DNA of 64,000 nt from JAGVSR01 sp963750715 (GTDB taxonomy: Bacteria; Pseudomonadota; Alphaproteobacteria; Rhizobiales; Hyphomicrobiaceae), in NCBI GenBank assembly GCA_963750715.1, contig CAVVRP010000008.1, positions 248,001-312,000 on the forward strand. Reading direction: 5' to 3'. The translations under genes and the position numbers were made by a program. The notes beneath the pieces are model-generated. The model had not been told where the DNA came from and ran no database searches. It saw nothing but the letters and a program-made list of their open reading frames with translations. Shown piece after piece: positions 1 through 9,095 of the stretch (positions within the stretch are counted from its first letter, which is position 1; every line of letters begins with the position of its first letter).

Positions 1-2371
1 CCCGCTCGTACAGCGTGCCCAGCCGATACTGAGCCTGCGCGAAACCCTGCGCCGCCGAACGCTGATACCAGCGCACGGCTTCGACGAAATTCTGTTCCGT
101 GCCCTTGCCCTCTGCGAGCCGTGCGGCAACCTCGAACTCGGCCGACGGGTCGCCCTTCGCTGCTGCCAGGCGCAGCGACAGCGGGCCGACGGTGGCGGGT
201 GGAAGATCGAGTGCGCTGCTGCGCTGACCGTCGGCGTCGGCCGAGTTCGACTGACCGATGGAAGCGGTATCCATGAGGCTGGCCTGGACGGCCGGTGGCG
301 TCGCGGTGCCGTTGATCAGGGCGGCCGGGGTCCACTTAGCCGCTGCGGTGCCGACCTTTGCGGAAAGTCCGGCGAGGTTCTGTTGGTTCTGCTGATGCGC
401 CAGGACGGCACCCGAAGGCGCGTTCGGCGAGGTTTGTAGTATGATGCCCTGAGGGATGATCGGGGCCGCTCCATCGGCGGGGTGCGAATTCTTTTCGATC
501 ACAGGGCGGTCGCTCGGTGGCACGTTGCCCATGCCGATCGTGTCGTCGGTGTCGGAGGCGCCCGCCCGAGGCGTCTGTTCAGGTGGGTTGTGTGCCGTGA
601 TGGCTTCTTCCGCCGACATCGAGCGATCGGGTTCCGCGACGGCCGTGTTGCCGGCGGGTGCGACCACGTCCGGCGCTTTCGCCGACTGCTCGGTGAGATG
701 CTCGACGGCTGGAGCCGGCGTATCGGACGGCGACAGATACAGGAGGGCGCCGTTGATTGCGACGGCGGTCGCCAGAGCGCTGACGAGAAGCTTCGGCGAA
801 ACGCCGAGAACCTTTGTTGGACCGGCGTCCCGAGCAGTCTTGGCAGACCTAGCCGGCTCATCTTCGCTGGAGATCGGCGAGCGCGGCGGCTTCGGCGCCG
901 GTGCGGCAGGCTCGGCCGAGGCGCGCTGCCTGGCGCGTTGGGCATCGGCAATGAAATCCTGACGCATCCGCTCGATCGGCGACGGCTCGACGGTGCGCGA
1001 AGCAGCGTGGACCGAAGGCATCTCAGGCATGGCAACGGGCGCGGCATGAGCGGGAGCGGCCACCATGGCAGGCGCCACAACAGGCACTGCGTAAGTGGGT
1101 TCAGGATTTACTGCGGGGCGCTGCGGCGCGGGAGCGGCACGCGACTGCGTTACTTCGATGGCGTCGACGCGGTCGAGAATACGTATCATCGCCTGCTGAA
1201 CGGTATCCAGCATGGCGTATGTCTGCTCGTCGCCCTCGCGACGCTCGTCGATGAAGCTCTTCAGCAGGTTGCGCAGTTCTTCGCCGCGGCCGTCGTCCGG
1301 CCGGCCCTTGACAGACTGGGCGATCCGCAGAGCAGTCTGCTCGGCAGCGGCATTAGCGATCTCGCGCAGCGAGTCATCGCTGTGCGCGGTTTCGACCGGC
1401 GCCGCTTGGTTCGGCAGGCTGCTGATATGCTCGATGACCGCGGCGAGTTGGGATTCGATTGCGTCGAGACGGGCGAACCGTTCCTGCGAGTGATCGAGAT
1501 GTGTGGCAAGCTCGCTGATATGCGCTTCGACCAGCCGCAGGCCTTCCAGATCGGAGCGGGTCGCGACGGCCTCGAGAGCAGAGCCAAAGCGCTGTTCGAA
1601 CACTTCGAACCGCTCGCCCAAGGCAAGAAATGAGTTTTCCGGGTTGGTGTCGATAAGTGACTGCTGGATACGGGCGGCGATGTCCGACAGCCGCTCGTCG
1701 AGCCATTGGCGATCCTGGCGAGACATTTCGGCTATGATCGGGCCGGCCGGCTGCAGCGGGGCCGATTCAGGTTTGGTCTGCGCAGAAAGGAGTGCCGCCG
1801 GGGCCGACGCGCGCGCGGCCTCTGGATCGCGGGTCCGGCGTACGATTCCGGCTTCGACCGCTTCGTAGGTTCGCGTGAGGGCCTCGGCCGTCTGCGCATC
1901 CCACGGACCAGCGGCGTCATCCACGTCGCCGACAACGTCGAACGGATCGACCGACGCATCCAGTCTGGCGGCATCCGCCGTGCGGCCGGACATCGGACCC
2001 GAGTCGCCGGGCACGCCCGACCGAAGCGGGGCTTGTGTCTGCGCATCCGGCTGAATGGGCCCTCTGAAGCTTGTTTCCAGCGTGACGGCGGCATGACCGG
2101 CGTTCTGGTTCAACCGGCCGGCCAGATCCGTCATCGCGTCTTCGACGCGCGCGAATGTCGAAACAAACGTTTCGGGAACCTGGTGGCGTACCTGCTCCGC
2201 CTGGACCCCCAGAGCCGCGACGCGGGCCCTCAAATCATCGAGGATGTCGAGGTGACGGCGATCCACATCACCGATTTGGTTCGCGATTGCACCGAGGAGG
2301 CTTTTCAATTCCTCCTGACCGCCGCTGACGGCGGCGACGGCATCGGTGATCTCGACTTGTGCGTTTGACAT
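1..2371 (-). CDS. SEL1-repeat, PodJ-like polarity/localization protein (3' end outside window)
   Basis: The frame is open from the ATG at 2371 to the window edge, about 790 codons without a stop. The N-terminal ~500 residues are acidic, helical and rich in Ala, Glu and Gln, as in a coiled-coil region. A Pro/Ala-rich linker follows, then a hydrophobic stretch near residues 520-540 that fits a single transmembrane helix. The last readable residues (complement of about 10-100) match a SEL1 repeat: AVRWYQRSAAQG, then AQYRLGTLYERG. This order (long cytoplasmic coiled coil, one membrane helix, SEL1 repeats) is that of the PodJ-type localization factors of Hyphomicrobiales, which mark a cell pole. 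Function is inferred from architecture only. The + strand carries a 383-codon shadow frame (482-1633) with no family features. Confidence 0.8.
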   Translation of the reverse strand, partial: MSNAQVEITDAVAAVSGGQEELKSLLGAIANQIGDVDRRHLDILDDLRARVAALGVQAEQVRHQVPETFVSTFARVEDAMTDLAGRLNQNAGHAAVTLETSFRGPIQPDAQTQAPLRSGVPGDSGPMSGRTADAARLDASVDPFDVVGDVDDAAGPWDAQTAEALTRTYEAVEAGIVRRTRDPEAARASAPAALLSAQTKPESAPLQPAGPIIAEMSRQDRQWLDERLSDIAARIQQSLIDTNPENSFLALGERFEVFEQRFGSALEAVATRSDLEGLRLVEAHISELATHLDHSQERFARLDAIESQLAAVIEHISSLPNQAAPVETAHSDDSLREIANAAAEQTALRIAQSVKGRPDDGRGEELRNLLKSFIDERREGDEQTYAMLDTVQQAMIRILDRVDAIEVTQSRAAPAPQRPAVNPEPTYAVPVVAPAMVAAPAHAAPVAMPEMPSVHAASRTVEPSPIERMRQDFIADAQRARQRASAEPAAPAPKPPRSPISSEDEPARSAKTARDAGPTKVLGVSPKLLVSALATAVAINGALLYLSPSDTPAPAVEHLTEQSAKAPDVVAPAGNTAVAEPDRSMSAEEAITAHNPPEQTPRAGASDTDDTIGMGNVPPSDRPVIEKNSHPADGAAPIIPQGIILQTSPNAPSGAVLAHQQNQQNLAGLSAKVGTAAAKWTPAALINGTATPPAVQASLMDTASIGQSNSADADGQRSSALDLPPATVGPLSLRLAAAKGDPSAEFEVAARLAEGKGTEQNFVEAVRWYQRSAAQGFAQAQYRLGTLYER

Positions 2372-2749
2372 CGGTAGTCCCCGTTGGCGCGTCGTGGTGA
2401 CGGCCGGCGCCCCCGAAGGGGAAGGCCGGGGCCAGACGCACCCCGACAGTGCCGGCGTCTGAATTTGTGAGAGTTCCGGACGCGACACGGGAAAAGGAAC
2501 CTGCAGCCAAGCTGTCAGCGGCTAGTAAATGTTGAGTTAAGCAGTGCACCAGTATGCGACTACCGCATAAAACAACATTAATATTCAATACGTTAACTCG
2601 TGATGTCCTGTGCGGCCGAGTTTGGCCGAAACAAGCGGGCGGGCGATTTTCGCGAGGTGATTCGGCGGCGGGGGCGAGCAAGGTTTCGCGAATTCCGGCC
2701 ATAGTCCGGGACTAATCATCTGCGACGGCTCTTTTGAAAGGACGCAGGC
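2372..2749. other. Divergent intergenic region between the PodJ-like gene and the 2750 gene
   Basis: This stretch of 378 bases separates two divergently transcribed genes, so it must hold both promoters. The part around 2520-2610 is clearly more AT-rich than its surroundings. A purine-rich GAAAGGA ends a few bases before the ATG at 2750 and is a good ribosome binding site. No convincing -35/-10 pair or small gene could be picked by eye. Confidence 0.5.
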
Positions 2750-3253
2750 ATGCATCAACGGTGGCAGTCCGGAGCGGCGCTAGCCATGATGGCGGCGTGG
2801 AGCGGACAGGCGGCAGCCGAGAGCAAGTCAGGCCGCTACACGATGCAGCCAGTTGAGGGCGGCATGGTGCGGCTCGACACGGAAACCGGCGTCATGTCGC
2901 TCTGCAAGCAGGCGGTGGGGGCCTGGTCGTGCGACGCCATGCCCGACAGCCAGCAGTCTCTGCGAGATCAGTTGGCCAAGCTCGAAGCCGAAAATCAGGC
3001 GCTGAAAGATGAAAACCACCGCCTTGAAGACACCTTCGGTCTCGGCGAACCGAAAAAGGATGGCGGCCCGGACAAGGGCGCGGAGGGTTCGCCGTTAAAT
3101 CAGGACACCGGACCGCCGGCGCCAAAATCAAACATCCCGAATGAAAAGGACGTCGACCAGATGTTCGACTATGTCGAAGGGATGTTGCGCAAATTCCGCG
3201 AACGCATCGACCGGCTGGAGAAGGAAAAGACCGACGAAGGTAGGCCGCTGTAG
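2750..3253 (+). CDS. Secreted coiled-coil protein of unknown function
   Basis: The predicted protein has 167 residues. It opens with a short hydrophobic stretch ending in Gln-Ala-Ala-Ala-Glu, which fits a Sec signal peptide cleaved near residue 24. The mature N-terminus has a small motif with two cysteines (SLCKQ, then WSCDAM). A heptad-like segment at residues 65-95 and a charged helix near the C-terminus suggest coiled coils, with a Pro/Gly/Asp-rich linker between them. The start is supported by GAAAGGA upstream. I do not recognise the family; small proteins of this shape are common in Hyphomicrobiales periplasmic proteomes. It ends just before a hairpin shared with convergent pqqA. Confidence 0.65.
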   Translation: MHQRWQSGAALAMMAAWSGQAAAESKSGRYTMQPVEGGMVRLDTETGVMSLCKQAVGAWSCDAMPDSQQSLRDQLAKLEAENQALKDENHRLEDTFGLGEPKKDGGPDKGAEGSPLNQDTGPPAPKSNIPNEKDVDQMFDYVEGMLRKFRERIDRLEKEKTDEGRPL

Positions 3254-3287
3254 TAGTGAGCAGCCTTGAGTAAGGGCCCGAAAACGA

Positions 3288-3319
3288 GAACGCGGCAGCC
3301 GCTCTCGGCTACCGCGTTC
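3288..3319. terminator. Hairpin between the 2750 gene and pqqA, terminator of pqqA
   Basis: Two 14-base arms (from GAACGCGG at 3288 and ending CCGCGTTC at 3319) pair with one mismatch around a four-base loop CTCT. Read on the minus strand the stem is followed by TCGTTTT, so it works best as the rho-independent terminator of pqqA. It also lies just downstream of the convergent 2750 gene. Confidence 0.6.
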
Positions 3320-3346
3320 GAATTTATCCGGTTACCCGGTGGACCG

Positions 3347-3436
3347 TTAGATCAGGTCGATCTCGGCCGGGAGGTACGACGTGACTTCGAGGCCGACTTC
3401 TTGCTCACGAACAGCAGGCTTGGTCCAGGTCTTCAT
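3347..3436 (-). CDS. pqqA: PqqA, precursor peptide of the redox cofactor PQQ (orphan copy)
   Basis: A 29-residue peptide is encoded on the minus strand from the ATG at 3436 to a TAA at 3347-3349. It starts MKTWTKPAVRE and contains GLEVTSYLPAE. The conserved Glu-x3-Tyr pair, whose side chains are cross-linked to build pyrroloquinoline quinone, is Glu17 and Tyr21. Length, the N-terminal K-x-W-x-K-P pattern and the residues around Glu/Tyr fit PqqA well. A strong ribosome binding site (GGAGGA) lies 7 bases before the ATG, and a hairpin with a T-rich tail follows the stop. No pqqB, C, D or E gene is next to it: the neighbours are an unrelated secreted protein and hrpB. It is therefore an orphan pqqA, transcribed alone and serving biosynthetic genes elsewhere. 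Confidence 0.85.
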   Translation of the reverse strand: MKTWTKPAVREQEVGLEVTSYLPAEIDLI

Positions 3437-3627
3437 GATTCATTCCTCCATTAATGCCGTGCGAAGTACGCTCTTCCCATCGGCTGTGCATAGGATATAG
3501 GCGGAAGCTGCAATAACATCAAATCGCAAGTTCGTGAGCGAATTTAAAGTTTTCCTGATCACGAGTCCCGGTCTTGCTGATCGCTCGATCCCACCCCCGA
3601 GCGAAAAACGTGCTACGTGCGGCCACC

Positions 3628-6121
3628 ATGATCTTGACCGCCGACCTTCCCATTGACGGCGTGCTGCCGGCCCTGCGCGAGGCGCTAGCTGGACGAACCG
3701 CCGCGGTGCTCGTGGCGCCGCCTGGCGCGGGTAAAACGACCCGCGTGCCCCTGGCTCTCTTGAAGGAGCCTTGGACGGCAAAAGGCAAGATCGTCATTCT
3801 CGAACCGCGCAGGCTGGCTGCGCGAGGCGCCGCCGAACGGATGTCGAAAATGCTCGCCGAACAGGTCGGCGACACCATTGGCCTCAAGGCGCGCCTGTCA
3901 TCGAAGTCGGGCCCGCGAACGCGGATCGACGTCGTCACCGAGGGGGTGTTCACGCGGATGATTCTGGACGACCCGTCACTCGAGGGGATCGCCGCGGTAC
4001 TTTTCGATGAGTTCCACGAACGCTCCCTCGATGCCGATCTCGGACTTGCGCTGACGCTCGACAGTCAGCGGGCCTTGAGGCCCGATCTGCGCATCCTCGT
4101 CATGTCAGCCACGCTCGATGGCGCGCGCGTCGCCGGTCTGCTCGATGGAGCAGCGGTCATCGAGAGCGAAGGCCGCGCCTATCCCGTCGAAACGCGCTAC
4201 CTCGGTCGCGACCCGAACGCACGCATCGAGGACCAGGTGACCAACGCCATCGTGAAGGCGTTGCGCGCCGATTCCGGATCGATGCTCGCCTTCCTGCCTG
4301 GACAAGGGGAAATCCGGCGCGTCGAAGTTCGCCTGCGCGAACGCATCGCGGACGCGTCGGTCATCATCGCCCCGCTCTACGGCGCGATGGATATGGCAGC
4401 GCAGGATCGCGCCGTCTCGCCGGCGCCGCACGGCATGCGCAAAATCGTCCTTGCGACTTCGATCGCTGAATCCTCTCTGACCATCGATGGAGTCCGCGTC
4501 GTCATCGACTGCGGATTGTCGCGCGTGCCGCGCTTTGAACCCGAAGTGGGCGTGACGCGCCTCGAGACAATCCGCGTGTCGCGCGCCTCCGCCAATCAGC
4601 GCCATGGCCGTGCCGGCCGCACGGAGCCCGGCATCTGCTACAGGCTTTGGGACGAACCTCAGACCGCGAGCCTGCCGGCCTTCGCCGACCCCGAGATCCG
4701 CTCGGCCGACCTCGCGGGCCTACTGCTCGATTGTGCGGAGTGGGGCGTCGCCGATCCGCGAACCCTGGCCTTTCTCGATGCCCCACCCGATGCCGCGCTT
4801 GCGGCCGCGCGCGAAGAACTGATGGCGCTTGGCGCCATTGACGCCGGCGGGTGCATCACGGAAACGGGGCGGAGGATTCGCGCGCTGCCGCTGCCGCCGC
4901 GACTTCGCGCGCATGGTTCTGGCCGCTGCATCATGGGGCGCCGAACGCCACGCCGCAATGATCGCCGCGGTGCTGGTCGAGCGCGGCCTCGGCGGCAACG
5001 ACATTGATCTGGCGCATCGGCTTTCGGCATTCGAGCGTGACCGCGCGCGCCGCGCGGAGGATATGCGCAGGCTCGCAAACGTCTGGGCGAAAGCCTCGCG
5101 CGAAGCCTCGGCAAAGCCGCGCGATGATAGCGGCAACGGCGACCATCCCGCGCCCGATACCGCACGTCTCCTCGCGCTCGCCTACCCCGAACGGATCGCC
5201 AAGGCGCGCGGCGCACCGGGCCAGTACCTGCTGGCGAACGGACGCGGCGCGTATCTCGACCCGGCGGATCCGCTGGCGCGTTCCACCTACCTTATCGTTG
5301 CAGAACTGCAAGGTACGGCCGCCGCCACCAGCATTCTGCTCGCCATCGCCACCGACGAAGCAGCAATCGCCGAAATCGCCGGTGATCGCATCACGGAAAG
5401 CGATGACGTCAGCTTCGACACGGCAGCCGCCGCCCTGCGTGCCCGCCGCGTCAAACGCCTCGAGGCGATCGTAATATCGATCGAGCAGCGCACCGTCGCA
5501 ACAGGTCCGCGGACGGCGGAGGCACTCGCTGACGGCATTGCCAAACTCGGTCTGGCGCGGCTGCCCTGGACCAAGTCGCTCCTACAATTGCGAGACCGGA
5601 TCGCCTTCCTCCGCGCGGCCGGTGGCAACGACTGGCCAGACCTCTCGGACGAGTCGTTGACGGTGTCAGCCAGCAAGTGGCTCACACCGTACCTCGGGTC
5701 AAAGACGAAGCTCACCGACATCACCTCCGATGATCTCGAACAGGCGCTGAAGGCACTGCTGCCGTGGACGCTTCAACGACGTGTCGACGAGGAAGCGCCA
5801 ACGCATTTCGAAGCGCCGACCGGCAACCGGCATGCGATCGACTACGAAGGCGCCGGCGCTCCAGCGCTGTCGATCCGGGTTCAGGAGTTGTTCGGACTGA
5901 AGGATCATCCCGCCATTGCCAGCGGCCGACTGCGGTTAACACTCAATCTACTTTCGCCAGCGCACAGGCCTATCCAGATCACACGCGATCTGCCTGGCTT
6001 CTGGAAAGGCTCGTGGGCCTCTGTGAAAGCGGACATGAAAGGCCGCTATCCGCGCCATCCGTGGCCGGACGATCCGGCCAACGCGGCTCCCACGGCGCGC
6101 GCCAAACCGAAGAGGACCTGA
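3628..6121 (+). CDS. hrpB: ATP-dependent helicase HrpB (apparent +1 frameshift at 4901-4906)
   Basis: This is a DExH-box RNA-helicase-like ATPase. The first part has Walker A (APPGAGKTT), the DEFHER form of the DExH motif and MSATLDG (motif III), then the helicase C domain with QRxGRAGR-type residues (NQRHGRAGR). The second part is the HrpB-specific C-terminal region. The two halves are in different frames. Reading continues normally to ALPLPPRL and must then shift to read ARMVLAAASWGAERHA. Removing one T from GACTTC at 4901-4906 joins them into 830 residues, the normal HrpB length. The start at 3628 (MILTADLPIDGVL) was chosen because it fits the family; a longer start at 3574 adds unrelated residues. 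The biological role of HrpB outside E. coli is poorly known. Confidence 0.88.
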
Positions 6122-6334
6122 CGCGCCGGCAAGGGCCGTCAGGCATTGCATTCGTCGTCGTCCGTTCCCCCACGGCGATAGATGATCTGCTCGATGCAAC
6201 GAATGATGTATTCTATGATGTGCAGCATGGCGCCGCTCCAGTTGGTCAATTTCGTCCGCTGACACTGGACGCATGACGGCGCATCGACAAACGGCTTTGC
6301 TTTACATGACGCTTCAGTTTTCGTTACGTGGGGC

Positions 6335-7249
6335 ATGATCAGGCGTCTGCCATCACTGAACGCCTTGCGCGCCTTCGAGGCCGCTGCGCGCAATGCCAGC
6401 TTCAAGCTGGCGGCGAGCGAACTCAACGTGTCTCATGCAGCGATCAGCCGTCATATCCGCGAGTTGGAAGGCTGGCTCGCCACACCCTTGTTCCGGCGCA
6501 CAGGACGCGGCGTTGAACTGACGGAGGACGGCACGCGCCTTGGCCACGACATAACGCCCGCGTTCGATTTGCTGTGCGATGCCATGGCTGCATTCGCACC
6601 GCAGCGCGGACAGCAGCGGCTCATCGTGACGGCGGAATTATCGTTCGCGGCGTTGTGGCTCGTGCCGCGCCTTGGACGCTTCACGGCAATGCATCCCAAC
6701 ATCGACATCGTCGTCGATGCCAACGATCGGCTGGCCGACCTCAACAAACACGAAGCCGATCTCGGCATTCGCTACGGCAAGGGGTCATGGCGGGACGTCG
6801 AGGCCGTTAAATTGTTCGATGCCGACAACACGGTGGTCTGCAATCCAGCTCTATTGCGCAAGTGGCGCGCGATGACGTGGCGCGACCTCGCTGGCGAGAC
6901 GCTGATCCGGGACGACACCAAGGACACATGGCCGACATGGCTGGCTGCAGCCGGCGTGCCTGACGGGGCAATATCGCCGTCCGGTCCGACGCTGAAAGGA
7001 AACCTCGTGATTGTCGCCGCTGAAGCCGGGCAAGGTTTCGCACTGGCAGATATGCTTCAGGCGGCAGATGCCTTGCTCGAAGGCCGCCTTGTCCGGCCGT
7101 TCGACATCGTTGCCAGGCATCACGCCTATTGGCTGGTGCGGGCCGAGAACGCGCGCGAGACGGCCGCCGCGCGCGACTTCAGATTATGGCTCCGCGGCGA
7201 GATCGAGAAGACCCGCAAGGCCGTCAGCCGGGTATGGTCGTCGGTGTAG
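6335..7249 (+). CDS. LysR-family transcriptional regulator, GcvA-like
   Basis: The 304-residue protein starts with a typical LysR winged helix-turn-helix (LPSLNALRAFEAAARNASF, then LAASELNVSHAAISRHIRELE) and continues with a periplasmic-binding-protein-like effector domain (AELSFAALWLVPRLGRF). The order of N-terminal residues is closest to the GcvA subgroup, often found next to metabolic or transport genes. Its effector is unknown. The convergent EamA transporter gene overlaps its last 26 bases, so the two are tail-to-tail and not an obvious divergent regulator-target pair. Confidence 0.85.
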   Translation: MIRRLPSLNALRAFEAAARNASFKLAASELNVSHAAISRHIRELEGWLATPLFRRTGRGVELTEDGTRLGHDITPAFDLLCDAMAAFAPQRGQQRLIVTAELSFAALWLVPRLGRFTAMHPNIDIVVDANDRLADLNKHEADLGIRYGKGSWRDVEAVKLFDADNTVVCNPALLRKWRAMTWRDLAGETLIRDDTKDTWPTWLAAAGVPDGAISPSGPTLKGNLVIVAAEAGQGFALADMLQAADALLEGRLVRPFDIVARHHAYWLVRAENARETAAARDFRLWLRGEIEKTRKAVSRVWSSV

Positions 7250-8162
7250 CACTGGCTCGGGCCATGCGGCTGCGCCGCGCGATGCGTTCGCGGTGAATGG
7301 TGTAGAGCCCCGCGCCGCACACAATGACGATGCCGGCCATGGACAACGTGTCGGGCAGTTCGTTCCAGATCAGGAAGCCGAGCAGCAGCGCCCACAGCAC
7401 GGCCGAGTACCGGAACGGCGTCGCCGCGGCAAGATCACCGGTGCGCAGCGAAATAATGAGGGATATGTAGCCGAGCGACAGCAGCAGTCCCGCGGCCATC
7501 GTCACGGTCCACTCTTGACCAGAAGGCCAGCGCCACACCTCGAATGGGGCGAGAAGGAAGCCAGACATGAACACCGCCGAGACCGACGTGAACGTCAGCG
7601 CCAGCGTCGACATGCGCATGCCGATCGCCCGTGTCGCCAGATCGCGCAGAATGCCAAAGCCATTCGCGGCGATCGCAATCAGTGCAGCCCACGTAAAGGC
7701 GCTGGTTCCCGGACGAATGATCAGCAGCACGCCAACAAGGCCGACGATGGCCGCCAGCCAGCGCCGCCATCCAACCTGCTCGCGCAGGAAAATCGCGCCG
7801 GCTGCCGTCAAGGCAAGCGGCGTGAACTGACCGATGGCCGTGACGTCGGCCAGCGGCATGCGCACGAGCGCCCAGAAGAACAGGAACGTCGAGAAGACCT
7901 CCGCGATGATGCGCCAGGTGAACGGTTTCACCGGAACCTGTCGGGGGGCGCCGATGCCGCCGACGGCGATCGCGAACAGCGTTATGTAGATCAGCGCCAT
8001 GCCATTGCGCATCACCATGACTTCGCCCTGTGGCAAGGTGGCCGCGACGAACTTCACGCAGGCGTCGTTGGCCGTGAACACGGCCTGCGACATCACCATC
8101 GCGATGATGCTTTTGAGGTTGGCGGCGTGATCGTGCGCGCCGGCATGCGGGGTCGTCGTCAT
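7224..8162 (-). CDS. EamA/DMT-family transporter, inner membrane
   Basis: The 312-residue protein is almost wholly hydrophobic, with about ten membrane helices in two EamA repeats. The second repeat includes VGWRRWLAAIVGLVGVLLII, typical of drug/metabolite transporters of the RhaT/YedA kind. Start at ATG 8162 (MTTTPHAGAHDHAANLK) follows a short polar leader. It looks intact, unlike the second EamA gene of the window at 32402-33174. Substrate cannot be inferred. The overlap with the convergent LysR gene is 26 bases. Confidence 0.82.
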   Translation of the reverse strand: MTTTPHAGAHDHAANLKSIIAMVMSQAVFTANDACVKFVAATLPQGEVMVMRNGMALIYITLFAIAVGGIGAPRQVPVKPFTWRIIAEVFSTFLFFWALVRMPLADVTAIGQFTPLALTAAGAIFLREQVGWRRWLAAIVGLVGVLLIIRPGTSAFTWAALIAIAANGFGILRDLATRAIGMRMSTLALTFTSVSAVFMSGFLLAPFEVWRWPSGQEWTVTMAAGLLLSLGYISLIISLRTGDLAAATPFRYSAVLWALLLGFLIWNELPDTLSMAGIVIVCGAGLYTIHRERIARRSRMARASATPTTIPG

Positions 8163-8252
8163 TGAGCTGGGGCGTTCAAGCTGGTGCGCAGATCTAGAAG
8201 ACGGGCCCTGCTTGCCATGTTCGCGACCGACGGGGAAGAGCGGCGGCGACGT

Positions 8253-9011
8253 TCAGGGAGGCGTTGCGGCCGGTTGAGGTGCGGGAGCCGAAGCCGCCGG
8301 GACCGATGCGACGGATGGCGTGACCGCAGGACTCCCGTCTGCCGGCTGGTCGGCCGCAGGAGGCGGCACCACCGGCGCACGCGTGCAGCGCTTGATTATG
8401 CGCTGCTCGGCAAGCTGGCGCCCCTGGGCAAGAGCGCTGCTGAATGGAGTGAAGGACAGGCGGTTCATCTTGTTGAGTTCGTTGATGAAGGATGAGCCGC
8501 AGTCGAGCACGAACTGGTGCAGCCCGGCCATGCCGCAGCCGTCCAGCACGGCCAGGCCGTCGCCGCCGGACATGCGCGCATCGTTGGCTTCGGTCCGACA
8601 GCGGGCGACGTCGGCCATGGATGCCACCAGCGAGTCCTTGAAATCCTGTTCGAGTTTAGACCACTTGCCGTCGCCCATGACGTCGCGAATAACGGACAGA
8701 TTGCGGCGGACGTGGGTGTTCCACGCGACGAAGGTGTCGTCATAGGGCTGCTTGCGTGCACGAACTTCTTCCGTGTCGGCCTTGCGCAGGATGGCCGAGG
8801 AAACCATACCGGCCCGAATGCGCCGTTCGTAAAGAAGATTGGATATCTGCTCGATCGACAGGCGCCGCGCATGGTGTGTCGAATACGTGTGTGCGAGCCA
8901 GGCGCCCACCGATGCCGTGATGACGCCGTTTATCGCTGCGGAGACAAGGGCGAAGGCAAACGGTGCGTGAGATGCGCATAACGCAGCAGCCCCCGTTCTC
9001 GCCTTGGTCAT
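8253..9011 (-). CDS. Membrane-anchored protein of unknown function with proline-rich tail
   Basis: From the ATG at 9011 (MTKARTGAAAL), preceded by GGGAG, the protein has about 252 residues. One hydrophobic segment (FAFALVSAAINGVITASVGAWL) near residues 18-40 looks like a transmembrane helix or uncleaved signal. A helical, charged soluble region follows, including Cys-containing stretches (ARCRTE, DGCGMAG, DCGSSF). The last ~40 residues are Pro/Ala-rich. I do not recognise the family. It stands between an EamA transporter and a GNAT acyltransferase, all on the minus strand but well spaced. Confidence 0.6.
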   Translation of the reverse strand: MTKARTGAAALCASHAPFAFALVSAAINGVITASVGAWLAHTYSTHHARRLSIEQISNLLYERRIRAGMVSSAILRKADTEEVRARKQPYDDTFVAWNTHVRRNLSVIRDVMGDGKWSKLEQDFKDSLVASMADVARCRTEANDARMSGGDGLAVLDGCGMAGLHQFVLDCGSSFINELNKMNRLSFTPFSSALAQGRQLAEQRIIKRCTRAPVVPPPAADQPADGSPAVTPSVASVPAASAPAPQPAATPP

Positions 9012-9095
9012 GCAGCTCCCCAAACGGCAGAGCCGAGCGTGCCACGCCACAGCAACGGCGGCAATGACAGATAGCCGATAGCCGCCGTCCGACGG

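Noticed and set aside
482..1633. 383-codon plus-strand frame
   Set aside because: It lies antisense to the PodJ-like gene, has an Arg/Gly-rich composition and no family features; a GC-rich shadow frame.
6139..6336. 65-codon minus-strand frame overlapping the LysR start
   Set aside because: It has no convincing ribosome binding site and overlaps the start of a clear gene; possible but unsupported.
7011..8165. 384-codon plus-strand frame antisense to the EamA transporter
   Set aside because: Very rich in Arg, His and Gln; mirrors the membrane helices on the other strand; no recognisable domain.
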